A stretch of 64,000 nucleotides of DNA from Dryococelus australis (GCA_029891345.1 CM057009.1:232553178-232617177); one strand, 5' to 3'; numbered from the stretch's first letter, positions 13,624 to 26,684 are shown. A program made the numbers and translations. Notes: generated by a model from the sequence alone, not told the origin.

Positions 13624-13637
13624 AGAGGGGGAGGAGG
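13624..13637 (+). other. Polypurine-tract-like run
   Basis: An AGAGGGGGAGGAGG purine run lies just upstream of the right LTR-like repeat of fossil B. In LTR retroelements such a tract primes plus-strand DNA synthesis. Its position is the main evidence that element B runs on the plus strand. Confidence 0.5.
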
Positions 13638-13641
13638 CATT

Positions 13642-14380
13642 TGCCATGTACCACGTATGCTTCCTTCCCAGCCCGTTCGCCATGTCGCCTCTTCAGTATC
13701 ATCTACACTCAGTGTAATTACTAGTAAAGGAAGTGCCAAGTGTTTTCAGTGTAGAATTGTGTATGTATTATTTTTTCCCATGGCCATTTTTAATTATAGT
13801 ATTTGGTTTTCGTGTGACACATGCTCACCTCGGCAATTGTGCAACCACACGTATATGTTTACGTAAATATTTCTGTTAAATAAATACTTGTGTTTGTTCG
13901 TAAAGTGTTTGATATAAAATTTAGTAGTAAGGTAAGTATAATGTACCACTGTGTACATAATATTAATGCTCCAGGGTTATGTTAGTATTTAAGAGTGTTG
14001 TACTATGTCAAGTGTCATTTGTTTTTGTAAACAACCATTCCAGATCATAAATAATTCATAATATTTACATGCATCAAGCACGTCAGAGTGCACAACATGT
14101 ACACATAATATTTATCCCATAAGGGATATGTAAATAACAGTTTGAGTTTATGTATTATTATTATGATTTCTACAATGTAATGTTATGATAAGCCAGTGCT
14201 GCCACAGAACCTGTTGGCTATTCCAGCACAGTGCGAGAGGCCATGCAATGCCAAAATGGCAAAACAGCCTTTTTACTTAACCAAGAATATCTTGGCAATA
14301 TTCACATTATATATTTTTACATATTTTTAGGCCAGGTGACATAGTGGGAAATAAAGACACATGTGCCCAACAGACATACA
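13642..14380 (+). repeat. Right LTR-like repeat of fossil B
   Basis: The second copy of the B repeat, preceded by the purine tract and ending ACAGACATACA. About 300 bp further right a Gypsy gag fossil begins. This copy could therefore be the 3' LTR of B, the 5' LTR of the gag-bearing fragment, or both. Confidence 0.75.
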
Positions 14381-14676
14381 AATTGTTGTGAATGTTTGTT
14401 AGTAAACAAATGTTTATATTTTGATAGTTGGGTGCTCTGCATGGAGCCAAGGTTAATCAGTATTGAACTAGAGGTGGAACGGAAATGTGGCGTTGTACAT
14501 GACAGTGAGAAAGTTCTTTATAAAAATTAATAATACGTAACAAAACAAAATAAGCTGCTGTCGTCAAGGCCTACTCGGACTTACGTTTCGGATCAACAAT
14601 AGCTGCAATGAAAAGGCATTACACCAGTTGGTAATTACAACCTGTGGGATTGTGCGTGGACGACACTAGTAAAGCA

Positions 14677-15411
14677 ATGGCGGATGCAAACAGGCCCAGC
14701 AGTTTGGACCTGATGGGAAATATTAACCAAAACTGGTGGAAGTTTAAACAAAACATCGACATTTTCATGGTGGCGTCTGGGAAGTCAGAAAAACCGACTG
14801 AAGTTAAAGCAGTATTATTTTGAACCTAGTGGGAGAAGATGCTATTGAAGTTTTTAACACTTTTCAAATTTCAGACCAAGATCGCACAGATTACGGTGAG
14901 GTACTTGAAGGATTTGAAGTATATTGTAAGCCCAGAAAAAATGTGCCATATGAGAGGTTTTTTGTTGTAGTCAAGAAAGAAAAAGAATAATGAACCATTC
15001 CAGCTGTTTGTGTACGACTTAAGAAAATTAGTTCATAGTTGCGAATTTGGTGAGCAATCAGATGCAATTGTGAGGGACTCTGCACTGTAGCACGAAATGC
15101 TTCGAACAAATAACTTCACCTTAGAAAAAGCATACGAGTTAGGTAAATTGGCTGAATCAAGTACACATCTTCTGTGTCTACGAGGTGAGCGGAAAAAAGA
15201 AGGGATTAATGATACAAGCTTGCCAGTGTCAGTAAATGTAGCATATTATAAGAACAGTGACATGAACAGTCGTTGGATGCAAAACAAACAGTATTTCAGT
15301 GTCAAGTACCGACAGTGTAACTTTACTCACACAAATGGTAAATGATCAGCATTCGGAAAACGGTGCCACAATTGTGGGAAGCTCAACATAAGATTACAGT
15401 GCAAAAACTAG
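14677..15411 (+). pseudogene. gag: Gypsy gag remnant (fossil C)
   Basis: The N-terminal part reads like a Gypsy capsid domain: a Trp-Trp-Lys-Phe-Lys segment, then a Glu-Asp-Ala-Ile-Glu-Val-Phe-Asn-Thr-Phe block, then a Tyr-Cys-Lys-Pro-Arg-Lys-Asn segment. Next come a Leu-Arg-Lys-Leu...Cys-Glu-Phe-Gly block and, at the end, a Cys-x2-Cys zinc-knuckle-like start. In intact elements this protein forms the particle core. It is broken a few times, and no pol follows, so it is a truncated fragment. Its closeness to the right B repeat may mean one composite insertion or simple adjacency. Confidence 0.7.
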
Positions 15412-18400
15412 ATAATGCAAAATGTAATAGTGCATGTTTACAAAAATATATTTTAGTTGTTCTCAAATGTTAATGTAATTTGTAATAATTGTGCAGCTAA
15501 ATAAAAAATTTTATAGTTACATTATACTTCTTTGACTTGTATTTGGTTTTTATTATTTTAGTTTTAAAATAAATGCTCGCTATTATGTGCCGAGTGACTT
15601 ATTGCCAGCTGGTATAAATAAATCGCATTATTCATACTGTTTCCCTTACAATATTTTGTTATATTCTTCCGCAATATTTTCCTAAGCAAAAGAGTTTCTT
15701 TGTACTTCCAGGACTTTGCCACACATTTTTTTTTTTCCGAACTCGTTTTTAGATATTTGAAAAACACAATGAATGTTTTCTTTTTCTATTGGAGTATAAT
15801 ACCATGCAGATATTACGCCATGATGACAAAAAATACCAATTTATTTTTGTTCGTGTCTAGCCACCAAATTTCATTTGAATTAGAGCTTTCGCACCACGCC
15901 TTAAGCTCGTGCTTGACCAAACCGGAATTGATGAAATACAACCAGTGTCTTGAGGACACCGCCTTTACGAGGATTGTCTTATTTGTAGACTATGAAATGT
16001 GGAGCAGAAACAGGTTTCCTACAACACAAATCAATATACGTGGCAAATATCTCGCTGCATTGATTCCAACCTTCCAATTCCGCTACAGAATAGTAAAAAA
16101 TCTACTTTGAACAATTCGATCACATAATGACATTCCTCTTTGGTACCTTACAAATCGTGCTGAATGAGTTAATTTGAAATATTATCCACATTAGAAAGCC
16201 GTAGATCTAATGAAAAGTTTCTGTTCTGGCAGTCTTTCATTGTGAGAGGACTTGTGTTAGCACATACGGAATGGTAACTCCAGGACACCTCTTCCAAAAT
16301 GGACATTCGGCTGCCTATCATCGTCGAAGAAGACTAGTGTTTGTCCGCCTAATACTGACTTATCAATTTTATAGTTACGTGAATAAAATTGAAACCCTGC
16401 ACCAATGGAATGGTGCTGGAGTCAGTGTTCCTAGTTTATTTCTAAATTAGATAACGAATACTGTTAACTCATATACAAATATAAGTACATATACATGCAT
16501 GCATGTACATATGTACGTAACATATTGGCCATAATGGCCTTAACAAATGACATTTCAGTATAATTTAAATTTGTGTATGTACTTAAATTTACTCGTCTAA
16601 ATACATATAACAAATGCTCAAATGCACCGAAAAGTTTGTAACATAAACTAGTTTACTAGTCTTGAATTGTGTTTCTTAGTGCATTAGAAGTGACTGGTAT
16701 CGTTTTGAAATTCATAAAAGTCTTGCTACAGTCACAGCTTTTCGTTATACATATGTTATTATACGAAATAATTGTTTGCTTCTAATACTTTTATAGTATA
16801 TCTGCCGTGTGAATGATTGGTGGTATTTTAATAGACAAAATTTTGTTTATGAAACTATGACATTCATTATTGATTTAATCAAGGTAGTTTTTGGCATCAA
16901 AATGCTTCTCGTAAAAAAATAATTTTTGTAGTCCTATCTGAGACATACACAGAGGATGTAAAGATTGTATACAGAAAGGGAAAAAGTCCAAGCTAGAAAC
17001 GAACAGCAGAGAAGTGCGAACAACTGCGTGTAATTGCTTCTACTGAATGGCGAAGGTTCAGCACCAGTCTTCATATTTCAACTAAATTATTAAGTAAGCG
17101 TGCTATAGTCATACATGCTTTGTTCAACTTGTATTTAATTTTCACGGCAATTATCACGTAATTCACCGTCCATAAAACAGGAAAAGTCAACTCTGCAGGA
17201 CATAAAATAACCACTTTCATCAAAATAACGAATCTGATTTTAACTATATATGGATTACTTAATAAATCTACGAAAAAAAATTAGGGGTATGTTCCTTATG
17301 TTTTACCGATAGGTTATATTTTAGCTTACTTCCAGAGATCGTAATACACAACCATTGGAGAGTATACCTAGTGGAGTCTGTTAAGTTAAAAATTATCTAA
17401 AGTTTTTTAATTAAGATTTCATAACACAACATGACAACTTCCAAAATTAAAATATATTACTTCACTTGGTTTATTAACGCCATACTTTAATACAATAAGG
17501 CGACTTACTTCTACGTTATGCACATACAAACATACCACTAAATAAAAATTAAGGCTATCGAGAAGATTGATTTGCAAATAGTCCAGTATAGGGCTGACTT
17601 CTTGCACTGAGCAAACACGTAAATACAAACATATTAAATTTCTATGCTATGTCAATAAAACATTTTAGCCTATGTTATTATGCGTTATTCAATTACAGTA
17701 AAACGGAAAGACCTTTATCTTTACGATACATCGAAATATTACTGGAAAGCACTGAATGTGTTTTCTACGCATTTGATTCGGAAGATACGCATTTCGTTTT
17801 TGAACTGCTAAAGTTATAACTCTGAATTTATGAGTAATCGTAACCCACCCAAAGTATTGACGAGGAGGCAGAATTGGTAATGTTTCCCACTTCAGGGATT
17901 ACTGAATCCACGAGCACCGAGTAGTTATCTAGTGTTTAGAAGTTGAAAACGATTTTAAAGCTTTCAAAGTTCTCTGTATTTATATGTACGACCAAGCGAT
18001 GTAACACACAATCTGCCTCGAATTACCGATAATATACAAAATACGCATGGACTACCTGGCACGCAAACTAGGTTGCAGTGTATTTGAAATACACGTTTTT
18101 TTACAATAAACTATTTTGCTTGCGCACTATATATTATCCACGAAAATAAATAAGACTTCAGACTAGGAAGTATTACAACTTTCCGTATAAATTGCTTATT
18201 TTATTTATTATTCCGAAGCCCTTCAAAATGACCAATACCAACGTTTTCAGACTTTTATAGCTTAAAATATTCTGGGCATATAACTACGTAACTAGTAAAG
18301 AGCCTTACGTGAAACATTGCTTCAAACCTACCACCAATAAAATTATAGAGTCACCACTTCAAGACACATAGTAAATTGTGTATAATGGAAAGCCTGCCCC

Positions 18401-20576
18401 TCCCCCCCCCCCCCCCCCACGTTCGGAGCCTTGCGTGTAGAGGTGACGTCGCACTTGTTGTGTTTAGCAGTTTCGCCCTTACCGTCCTTGAACTTCTTAA
18501 CCTCAAAGGCGGAAGTTAGCTCCAGGTAGACGGGTGGGTGCGTTAAAGAGATTCCTCTGTTTTACTCAGTAAATAAGTCATTATTGGCAAGTAAAATGTG
18601 CTACATTTTCATATGTAACTTTATCTTTCGTAACATTTGAGCTTCGAACAGAAATACCAAATTATCTTTCCATGGTGACATTTTCACAATAAGTAACCAT
18701 GAATTCCACAGCAGAGCTGTAGTTTGGCAAGGTGTGGTTGTTGTGTTCTGCCGACAAGTAAAGGAGACTCCCTGAGTTACCTGCTGCTTGCTACCTGTGG
18801 TCGCCTGAATGGACGAGCACTAGGACTGTTCACGCTTCTCTCCTCCTACAGACATTCCTGTGTCTTAACGTTATTCAGAAAACCAACACACTTCCGCACT
18901 AGTAAAGCTGTTGAGGAGAATTTCAGTTGGGAATTCCTAGAGAGGTTGGTTTGAAAAAGATGTTGCATGGCGGGGGATATCAGCGAGGTCCACATTCCTT
19001 TCTTGCTGAAGTTTCATGAATAGGATTCTGGGAAAACTGTATACTCTCCAGAGTAGCAACACCCGATCGAAACATCTAACTTTTTTTCGATATAGACTCC
19101 TAACAGATTACGTACAAAAATCTTTCCGCTATCCTTCTCGTCAAATACAAATATAAAACATTGCCTTATTTTTTATACATCATGTTTGTGATGTGTACTA
19201 ATATTAGCCCACTGCTGTTGAGGCATAGATTGCACTTTTTATTGGGACAAATATATTTTACATTTTTACAAAACTATAAGAACCACATATTCCTTTGTTA
19301 ATTAATTTCTTTCGCGTAATGACTCGTACGCTACCAATTCTGGATTACAAACAGTGCACTATTATCAGTTCCTAGCGAATGAGGTCGAAGTATCTGCTCT
19401 AGAAGAAAACCCCTCCTTTGAATATAAATGTCCGTTTTGGAATCATCTTGCGACAATGACCTGAGTTAGAAATTCTGGAAAAACGTCTGAATTCAGTATT
19501 GGTAATTCGTCCCTTATATCATGACTACTAGATAGTGGTTGATGGGCTTAGTATCTTCTGGATAGACTATAGAGAGCTTTGTCTTGAAAACATTACCATA
19601 TTCATATAGTAATCAATCAAAACAAAAGCAAGTTATGGATATAATGAATATTATATATTACAAGTGATGACTTTCGTTTCTGTGAAATTTAAGCAACCAA
19701 TGCCATTCATTCGTGTGTAATAAATAAAATATTAACACCAGTTGCTTAAAAAAAACTATCCATGGAAAAAGGTCTAAATACATAAATGCGCGCAACAACG
19801 TAAATGCATCAGAAGCTCATTCATTCATGTATGTTGGTAGCCAAACGATTCACTGCTTGATTACGGGCGTTTCGAAGTCAAAGCTTAAATGTTGTTTAGT
19901 CTACAGTCTTTTTATAGTTACGGCTTCTTACAGAAGTTGTTCCTTACAAATCTCGGCGACCTTCGTTTCCTTCACTATTGTTTTCTTTGCATAGTTATCT
20001 TTCTGTATTTATCTATTTTTGCACCAAGAGTCACATTTTTCTTGTAGTGATCGGCTTAAAACAAAAACATCGATAAACCTAATTAGCGTACATCCAACAA
20101 CACAATCATCTTAAAAAAACTTCATGAGGTTCTCAATAAATTACATAGTTGAAACATGTTGAAATTTTTATCCACCGTATGTAATCACTCATTAAATTTG
20201 GCGATAGTTGAAAAAGACGATAATAGCTTTAGACGTCCATGGAGTACCGAAAATTTTGACGATGATGACTTCCATGATAGCTGACAAAGTCGTTAATTGT
20301 TAAATTTAGAGTAATTACTGTTAAGAGTTCACGCTTACCTGAGTTGTCGTAACACAAATTGTACATATTTTCATTGGCTGCCGACCACTGTGCACGAAGA
20401 TCGTACACTGGTAGTATTTTCTTCTTATATTTTATCTATAAGGAAATTTGGTAGTCCATTTACTGAGAAGCATATGTTAAATTGAATTATATAACACATC
20501 TCACACACAAAATCCATGTTTTTTAAAGCATATGACTACAATTACATTAGAGGGTGACAAAGACGTATAGTTTGAC
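15412..20576. other. AT-rich non-coding stretch
   Basis: No gene is supported. The longest open frame (15700-16110, +, 136 codons) is rich in Phe, Tyr and Asn as expected of AT-rich DNA, and it has no recognisable motif. A 17-base C run lies at 18402-18418. A near-palindrome of CATGCATGCATG type sits at about 16489-16515. The open frame at 18724-18954 (+) lies in a slightly GC-richer patch but is unrecognised. Confidence 0.5.
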
Positions 20577-20635
20577 ACGCAATTTGTCTAGCGGCTGGCA
20601 TTAGACTTGCGGATTCATATCGCGCGTGGCCGGAA
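20577..20635 (+). repeat. tRNA-like SINE-head fragment
   Basis: The string GTCTAGCGGCTGG...AGACTTGCGGATTCATATCGCG resembles the start of tRNA-derived insect SINEs, with an A-box-like TAGCGGCTGG. The spacing to a possible B box is too short for a working tRNA promoter, so at best this is a deleted fragment. Confidence 0.25.
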
Positions 20636-20879
20636 GAAGTTCAGAGTAAACGATTGTTAAGAACGTTTTTAAAATATTAGCGGCATGTAATATTGTTTGC
20701 TTTACCTATGCATCGATTTTCTCATGACGCTCCATGTACTTCGTTTTGTCGGTTGAAAGTAGTGCGTTGGCTGGCGGACAAACGGAACGAATCAGGTGCT
20801 TAACTGGCTCATGATTCGACAGCTCAGATAATAGTGGAGTGGAGAGATTCGGGCGGCTCCTAACATCGAGGTCTTGAGA

Positions 20880-21104
20880 GCCGAAGTAGGTGAGGAGAGG
20901 TGAGTATAGAGCAGCGCCGGAAAGTAAGGATTGGGGAACTCAGGAGACCCCGAAAAAATTCGCCATTAGTGGCACTGTCCGTCACGATTCGCAAGCGAGA
21001 AATCCGGGATCGATCCCAACCTCTCCCCCCCCCCCCCCCGGAAATGGAACTTGGTTAGTCTTGGTAGGAGGCCAGTAATCTGACTACTACAACACTGCGG
21101 CCCC
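20880..21104 (-). repeat. tRNA-derived SINE candidate
   Basis: Read on the minus strand from 21104, this has a tRNA-like head: GGCCGCAGTG, then a GTAGTAGTCAGATTACTGG A-box region, then AAGTTCCATTTCCGGG as a degenerate B box. A G run (the C run at 21025-21039) and a GC-rich body containing GGGATCGATCCC follow. RNA polymerase III heads followed by a fixed body are the mark of SINEs. On the plus strand the body also has B-box-like character because GGGATCGATCCC is self-complementary. No flanking duplication was identified. Confidence 0.4.
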
Positions 21105-22479
21105 AATGTGAAAATTTAATTTACCTAAATGTAACTTTATAGGCGGGGTTAGAGATTTCCACAATCACTATTTATTTTTCATATATTCTAATTTTTTCTG
21201 CTGGTATACAAAATGTACCATATAATCACATATAGTTCGAAAAATATTTTTTATTTATTGCAAATATTGGGTTCCAAAACAAAATTCTTTTAACATTTGG
21301 TATTACTTCATAACAGAGGAACCATGTAAAAAAAAAAAAAAAAACTCAGAGCACAAATACAATCTGCATCCAATACACGTACCTAACTCTGTACATTCGC
21401 ATCACGCATTCTTGTCAAACATGAATGTGAATAGTTTTACTGTTCACAACACAGCGTGAAGTTGAGGGAACTGGGGATAAAGTAATTCGCACCTTCTAAT
21501 TTCGCCGGACTTACTAATAAAATACTAGGCCTAACATATGCTTTTCAATTTTAGCCATGTTCTGATATACAGAGTATTGAATCAAATAGCGAGTGAAAGA
21601 GAGAGTATAAAATACCTTACAATAACGCCTTGACTAACGGGAGCCATAATTGTTTATGAACGGTGTCGAGAGCTAATTGTGGCAGATGTGTGTTGCTGTT
21701 AATTATTTCTTTTTGTAATATTTATTTTCCATTGGGTAAGGATTATATTGAGAGGCCACAACGGTTTAGCATGCATTGCTACTACTATTTGCTGTACAAC
21801 GCGCCTTTGCTGACATCAGGTAGCTGTAAATGCACGATTTAAAAAAAGATATTGTTGAAATGAACCATATTTCTTTACAAAAAGACGTGAAACAATTTAA
21901 TGCTATCTTTCAAAATAAACGATTTAAGTGTCTATATTTTGGCTATTTTCAGCTTACAAAGTTCGGTCGAAATAGACCAAACGGTTGTAACAACACATTT
22001 TTCAACGATCTGCACCAATTTTCACAATTTACGTTTGTTTCACGTATTCGACATCTTTCATGTATAATACCTCTAATTTGCCTATGTTTTACATATTTTA
22101 TGTTGTAACATATCCATGTACTATCATTTACATGTCCCTAAACTAGTATGCAGATTAACACGTGTATTGTTTTCCATATGCCTAAGCACTTACTTAATTT
22201 TAATTGGAACATTTCTGCAATTTTATATATTTTATTTCATGATTTTTAAATTTGTAATATGAGTTAGGATCCACTATTATTTTCAATTATTGAATGTTAA
22301 TTTAAGTTACTCTATGGTAAGTAAGTACATGATTCTGAGCATTTGGCTGCTCAACTTAAGTATGTTACTTAATGATTTTTCAGGATTTTACAAGTCTCAG
22401 AATTTTTTATTTAAATTTTTAATACTGTTTATTTTCTTTTAATTACAGTTTTATTTTTATTTCGTCTTAAGCTACGTTT
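21105..22479. other. AT-rich non-coding stretch
   Basis: No gene is supported. It holds a 17-base A run (21328-21344) and, at 21983-22100, a segment related to 44740-44860. If fossil D kept a 5' LTR it should lie here. AATAAA at 22488-22493 would fit an LTR end, but no matching copy was found beyond the pol end of D. Confidence 0.5.
21983..22100 (+). repeat. Old dispersed repeat, copy 1
   Basis: This matches the reverse complement of about 44740-44860. Shared blocks include ACACATTTTTCA, GATCTGCAC, AATTTTCA, TAATTTGCCTATGTTTTA and a CGTAT-CGACA block. Similarity by eye is about 80%. The style (GATCTGCACNAATTTTCATAAT) is typical of decayed DNA-transposon families in insects. The ends are not defined. 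Confidence 0.6.
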
Positions 22480-23330
22480 GTGACTTAATAAACAGGAAGT
22501 AGCTGAGCTGCATTGACAGGACTTGACGATGAAGTTGCCGGAAGACAAGGGCTTCTGCGTACAGATCTGTAGATTCAAGAACGCTTGTTTAATAGCCGAG
22601 ATTTCGTGGGCGAAATCCCCGGCATCGACATAATCTAGGTCAGTGTTTTGGTACCCGAAGCTAGTTTAATTGAGGGCAAGCTTGGCAAGTTAAGAAGAGG
22701 CCAAACCCTAGAAGATTTAGTTTGGATTTATTAGTGGACGCAGTCGACGAGGCAAAGTCTACACCGAACCCACGACACCATGCTGGTATAACGTCAGCAC
22801 TACCTACAGATTAAGGTGACGCCACATAATTTTGGGCATACAGACTTATGCTTGGTAGAATTTTATGCAAATTTATTATTGCTCCTGAAATGATAGTGAC
22901 AGATGATAATAGTTTTGGAAGATTTAGTTGCAGTACTGAATGTCACTTATTAATTAAGCCCAGTAATCCTACGCTACCCGATTGAGCTAGTTACCGGAGC
23001 AAACTTTAGAACTTTACAGTGATATGAATATAGAGTTGGAGTGAAGAACTATTTTCTATTTTTGGATTTGGACTTAATTTTGTTTGGAGAACATCGAACT
23101 TTTGCTCATTTTGAAGAGATGATAAGGAACCTGAGTTAGATATGTGGGAAAGTGATTTGAACTTTTAATGCTATAGATTAATGGAGCTCACAATATAAAT
23201 CTTTGTTAAGAGGCACTAAGACTACAGACACTTTCATTTGGGAACAGTTTAATTAATCTACATTTCATTTAATCATTTGAAAGCAGCATTAAAGAAATTT
23301 TATTTTATTTTTATTTTCAATTTAAGTATA

Positions 23331-24754
23331 ATGTTGTCAAGTCAGGCGCATGAACGGCAAATCCAGTGCCTTACTTCCTCTTTGGAGCAGGACAGTGCCG
23401 AACAAAATACAAGGCAAAATGTAGCAGGTCCGTCCGCCACAATGAAACGCAATCCGAAACAGGCCACATCTGAGTTACCACTGCCAAATCTGAATAATAA
23501 TCTTCAAGAACCACCGTTAATGAACACAGTACATCCCACTGCGGCTATGTATCACCACCCCGCTAAACATTGCTCTAATGGGATGCCGAGATTTTCCGGA
23601 AAACCAAATGAAAACCCCATTGTGTACATCAGAAAAATGGACGGGTATGCTAGTATTTTCGCCCTGAACGACACAGACATTTTGCGTTGAAGGAGCATGA
23701 GTCTGCAGTCTACTGCATATTTCTGGTGGGAAGTGGCGAAGGACAGAATCACAAATTTTTCGGAACTTCAGGAATTATTTTTACTGAAGTCCTGGAACAC
23801 CGAAGATACAGTCAAACATCCGCTTGCAGTTGGCCTACGAATACTGGGATCCTAAGAAAGAGAAAACGATTGAGGAGAATTTCAGTGACGTCTGCGAGCG
23901 CACGCGTCACCTGGCCGCTGCCATGAACGACGAGGAATTCGTAGACGTAGTTATTTCCCAGCTACCTATAACGTATCAACTCCAGCTCACTGGAGGTTTA
24001 TACAGAGACCTGACAGAATTCAGACACCATTTGATACGTGCAGATTAACTGGTGAGACAGGCCAGATCCACGAACACAGCTCGTGAAAATTACAGAGTAT
24101 GGCAGACAACCTACACAACCGCTATTTTCTCAGTCTAACACACGTGAAAACCATCATAACAATGCACAACGCCCACATAATAACACGCAACATGTCGAAC
24201 GGAATTTCAGGGTGAATACACTTCAAAGGCAAGTAGGCCGACAGCCCAGGAAAAACAACTACAGAGGACGAGGATCATATCGACAGAGGTGGAATGGTGG
24301 CAGATCTAACAGGAATGGCTACGGTTATAATCCTGGATATTTTGAAAGAGGGCAAAACAGACGCTCGTATAGTAATCAAGAAGAAAGCGATTTTCGCCAC
24401 CGCCGGCAAGATGAGAGAAGGAACGTAGGAACGGAAAAGGAGGGACACAGAGCGTGGACACCTACAGAGGAACAGCAGGCCGCTTCACGCGAGACCAAAG
24501 TTCATGCCGTCAGGAACGTACAGCCACAACAAATTAGTCAGTCTGTTCCACAGGTTCAGTGGGTCCCTTACACACAGACAGAACCAGCTAGGTTAATACA
24601 GAGTCAGGGTAATTCCCCGACTGTACAAGGTAATAATGCAGCGAGTGTACACAATCACAACACCGAGAATTTTCACTCAGGAATGTTCCTGCAGAAAGTG
24701 AACATCCTGAACCCAAGTGCTAATGCATTTCAGCCTAATTTTAATTCCCAATAG
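23331..24754 (+). pseudogene. gag: Gypsy gag remnant of fossil D
   Basis: This begins at an ATG followed by a polar, Gln/Asn/Pro-rich head. A capsid-like region includes the short motif PRFSGKPNENP and a following aromatic helix region. The C-terminal third (about 24180-24440) is very rich in Arg, Gly, Asn and Tyr, with RGRG and GGRS motifs, and shows no Cys/His zinc knuckle. The nucleocapsid of this lineage therefore probably bound nucleic acid through an Arg/Gly-rich tail. A Gln/Pro/Asn-rich linker leads towards protease. The gene is broken a few times. Confidence 0.75.
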
Positions 24755-24936
24755 TGGTTTTCTGGAAATGGGCAAGCGGTAGCAAACCAGAACCAACAGT
24801 CTAGTAGTAAGTTAAACTAGAAAAGACTAGTGAGCGCAGTCTCCGGCCACTGGTCCCAGTCATAGAGTATGAGGGAACAGTTAACATCATAGAGAAGGAA
24901 GGTAAGGAAGTAAAACCAGTAGCGTGTGATAACGAG

Positions 24937-26684
24937 TTGAAGCAGGTGACTATAAATTCAGCAAAAGTGCATGATTCAGACCGAGAATTTTCATCGGGTG
25001 AAGAAGATGAGAATATGGGAGGTCTTATTACAGCTCTATGCACTGAAGTAATAATAAGAGTCTGCGGTGTTGATACGCCTGTACCTTTAGACAGCGGAGC
25101 AGAGATAAGCTGTGTAATTGAAGAGTTAGTTACGGAATTAGAAGGTAAAGGAATTCAGAAAACGTATTTGCCTGTACCTGGGGTTAAGATCGTGAGATTA
25201 ACATCTAGAACAGGGCCTATGGTTAACCGTCAGGCAGTTTTAACCACTGAAGGTATTGGAGAACCGAAGAAAGTTGCAGTTTTGGTTGTAAAGCAGTTAG
25301 CCAAACCACTTATTTTGGGAACCGACTTTTTAACTCAGCATAAGATTTTGTTGCATTTTGAAGGCTGGTTCATAACACCTGACGATAGTAGAAGTAAGGC
25401 TAATCTGCCGGATAAATGACAAGTAACAGATAAGTTTGTAGGATTGTTGAAGCTTGATTATCCTACTTTTCAATTGTATAATACTCCAGCTATTGGTGTA
25501 CCAAAAAATGTTTGAACGAGGACATAATGCAGGCTGTTGCAGCAGCGAGTTCTCTAGATATAGCTCAACAGAAACAGTTATATTCATTGCTCGTGGATTA
25601 TGGGAATGTGTTTTCTGAAGTCCCAGGACTTAACAGTGTGTATGAGGCAAAAATCCGAGTTATTGAAGGGGTGCAGTTCCATGCAAAATCTTACCCCATA
25701 CCTGCAAAATTTTTGTCGGTAGCTCAAGAATACCTACAGGTTATGTTGGACAGGAAGGTAATAAAGCGAGAGGCAAGGCCTTTTTCGTCGCTTATGGTTT
25801 GTGTACCAAAGAAAGATGGTAGTGTGAGGTTGTGCCTAGATGCCAGGAGTATTAATAAGATCACGGTTAAGGATAGAGAGTCACCTACACCAACCAGCGA
25901 TATTTTGTGACTGTACCAGGGAGTCAGATTTTTGACAACGCTTGATTTGACCAGTGGGTACTGGCAAAAACACCACTTGAGTTATCGTCCCAGCAGTACA
26001 CAGCATTTTTGTTTAGAAATTATCAGTATGTTTTCCAAGTACTCCCGTTTGGCTTGTGCAACGCAGTCGTTGAGTTTACCCATTGCTTGGATAAAACACT
26101 AGGAGAAGAATGTAAGGGTTTTGCTAGAGCGTACGTGGATGATATCCTAATTACGTTTACTACCTTTGAGGAACACGCACAGCATATTGGAATGGTTATA
26201 GAAAAGTTGAGTGAGTCTGGTATGACCATCAAAATTATAAAGTCAATGTTTTGTAGGAATGAACTTCCATTCCTAGGGCACATTCATACGCCTGAAGGCA
26301 TTCGAACAGTTTCAGACAAGCTTGAAGCCATTACACAGTTTCCCCCGCCTCCGAACGTACGTCAGTTACGAGCTTTTCTTGGTATTATTGGCTTCTATCG
26401 AAATTATTCCGACCAAGTGGCAAGATTTGCTTTACCACTTTTCAGTTTGTTAAGGAAGGATCATCAATGGATATGGCTAGAGGCAGAGCAGGAAGCCTTT
26501 GAGAGATTGAAATCTATATTTTTAGATGAGCATGTTATTTATCACCCTGGCCAAGGAAAGTAATTTTTGTTGTTTACCATTGTGTCAGACTATGCATTGG
26601 GATGCAGATTGGCTCAGTTTGATAGCAATGAGGTGGAAAAGACAGTAGCTGTGGCTAGTAGAACCATGAGTCCGGCCGAACGCA
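24937..26684 (+). pseudogene. pol: Protease and reverse-transcriptase remnant of fossil D
   Basis: The aspartic-protease part carries the active-site motif LDSGAE and, downstream, the family hallmark LILGTDFL. The RT part shows the thumb-entry and palm blocks, including CVPKKDGSVRLCLDAR, a QVLPFGLCNA block and the catalytic YVDD box, followed by FLGH and the connection to RNase H. In intact elements these cleave the polyprotein and copy RNA to DNA. The region is broken several times and ends at a solo-LTR-like insertion within RNase H. Confidence 0.85.

Larger units (their letters stand above)
9715..14380 (+). mobile_element. LTR-flanked fossil B with unrecognised interior
   Basis: Two long direct repeats (9715-10428 and 13642-14380), roughly 85-90% alike by eye, bracket a 3.2 kb interior. 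A purine tract (13624-13637) lies a few bases before the right repeat, as a polypurine tract would in a plus-strand retroelement, and both repeats fit TG..CA ends. The interior is GC-richer from about 11120 on and shows no RT, integrase, protease or convincing gag. It may be a large non-autonomous LTR derivative, or an autonomous element decayed beyond recognition. No target-site duplication was seen. Repeat divergence suggests an old but not ancient insertion. Confidence 0.6.

Noticed and set aside
15700-16110. 136-codon plus-strand frame
   Set aside because: Composition is what AT-rich DNA gives, no family is recognised, and promoter or splice context is absent.
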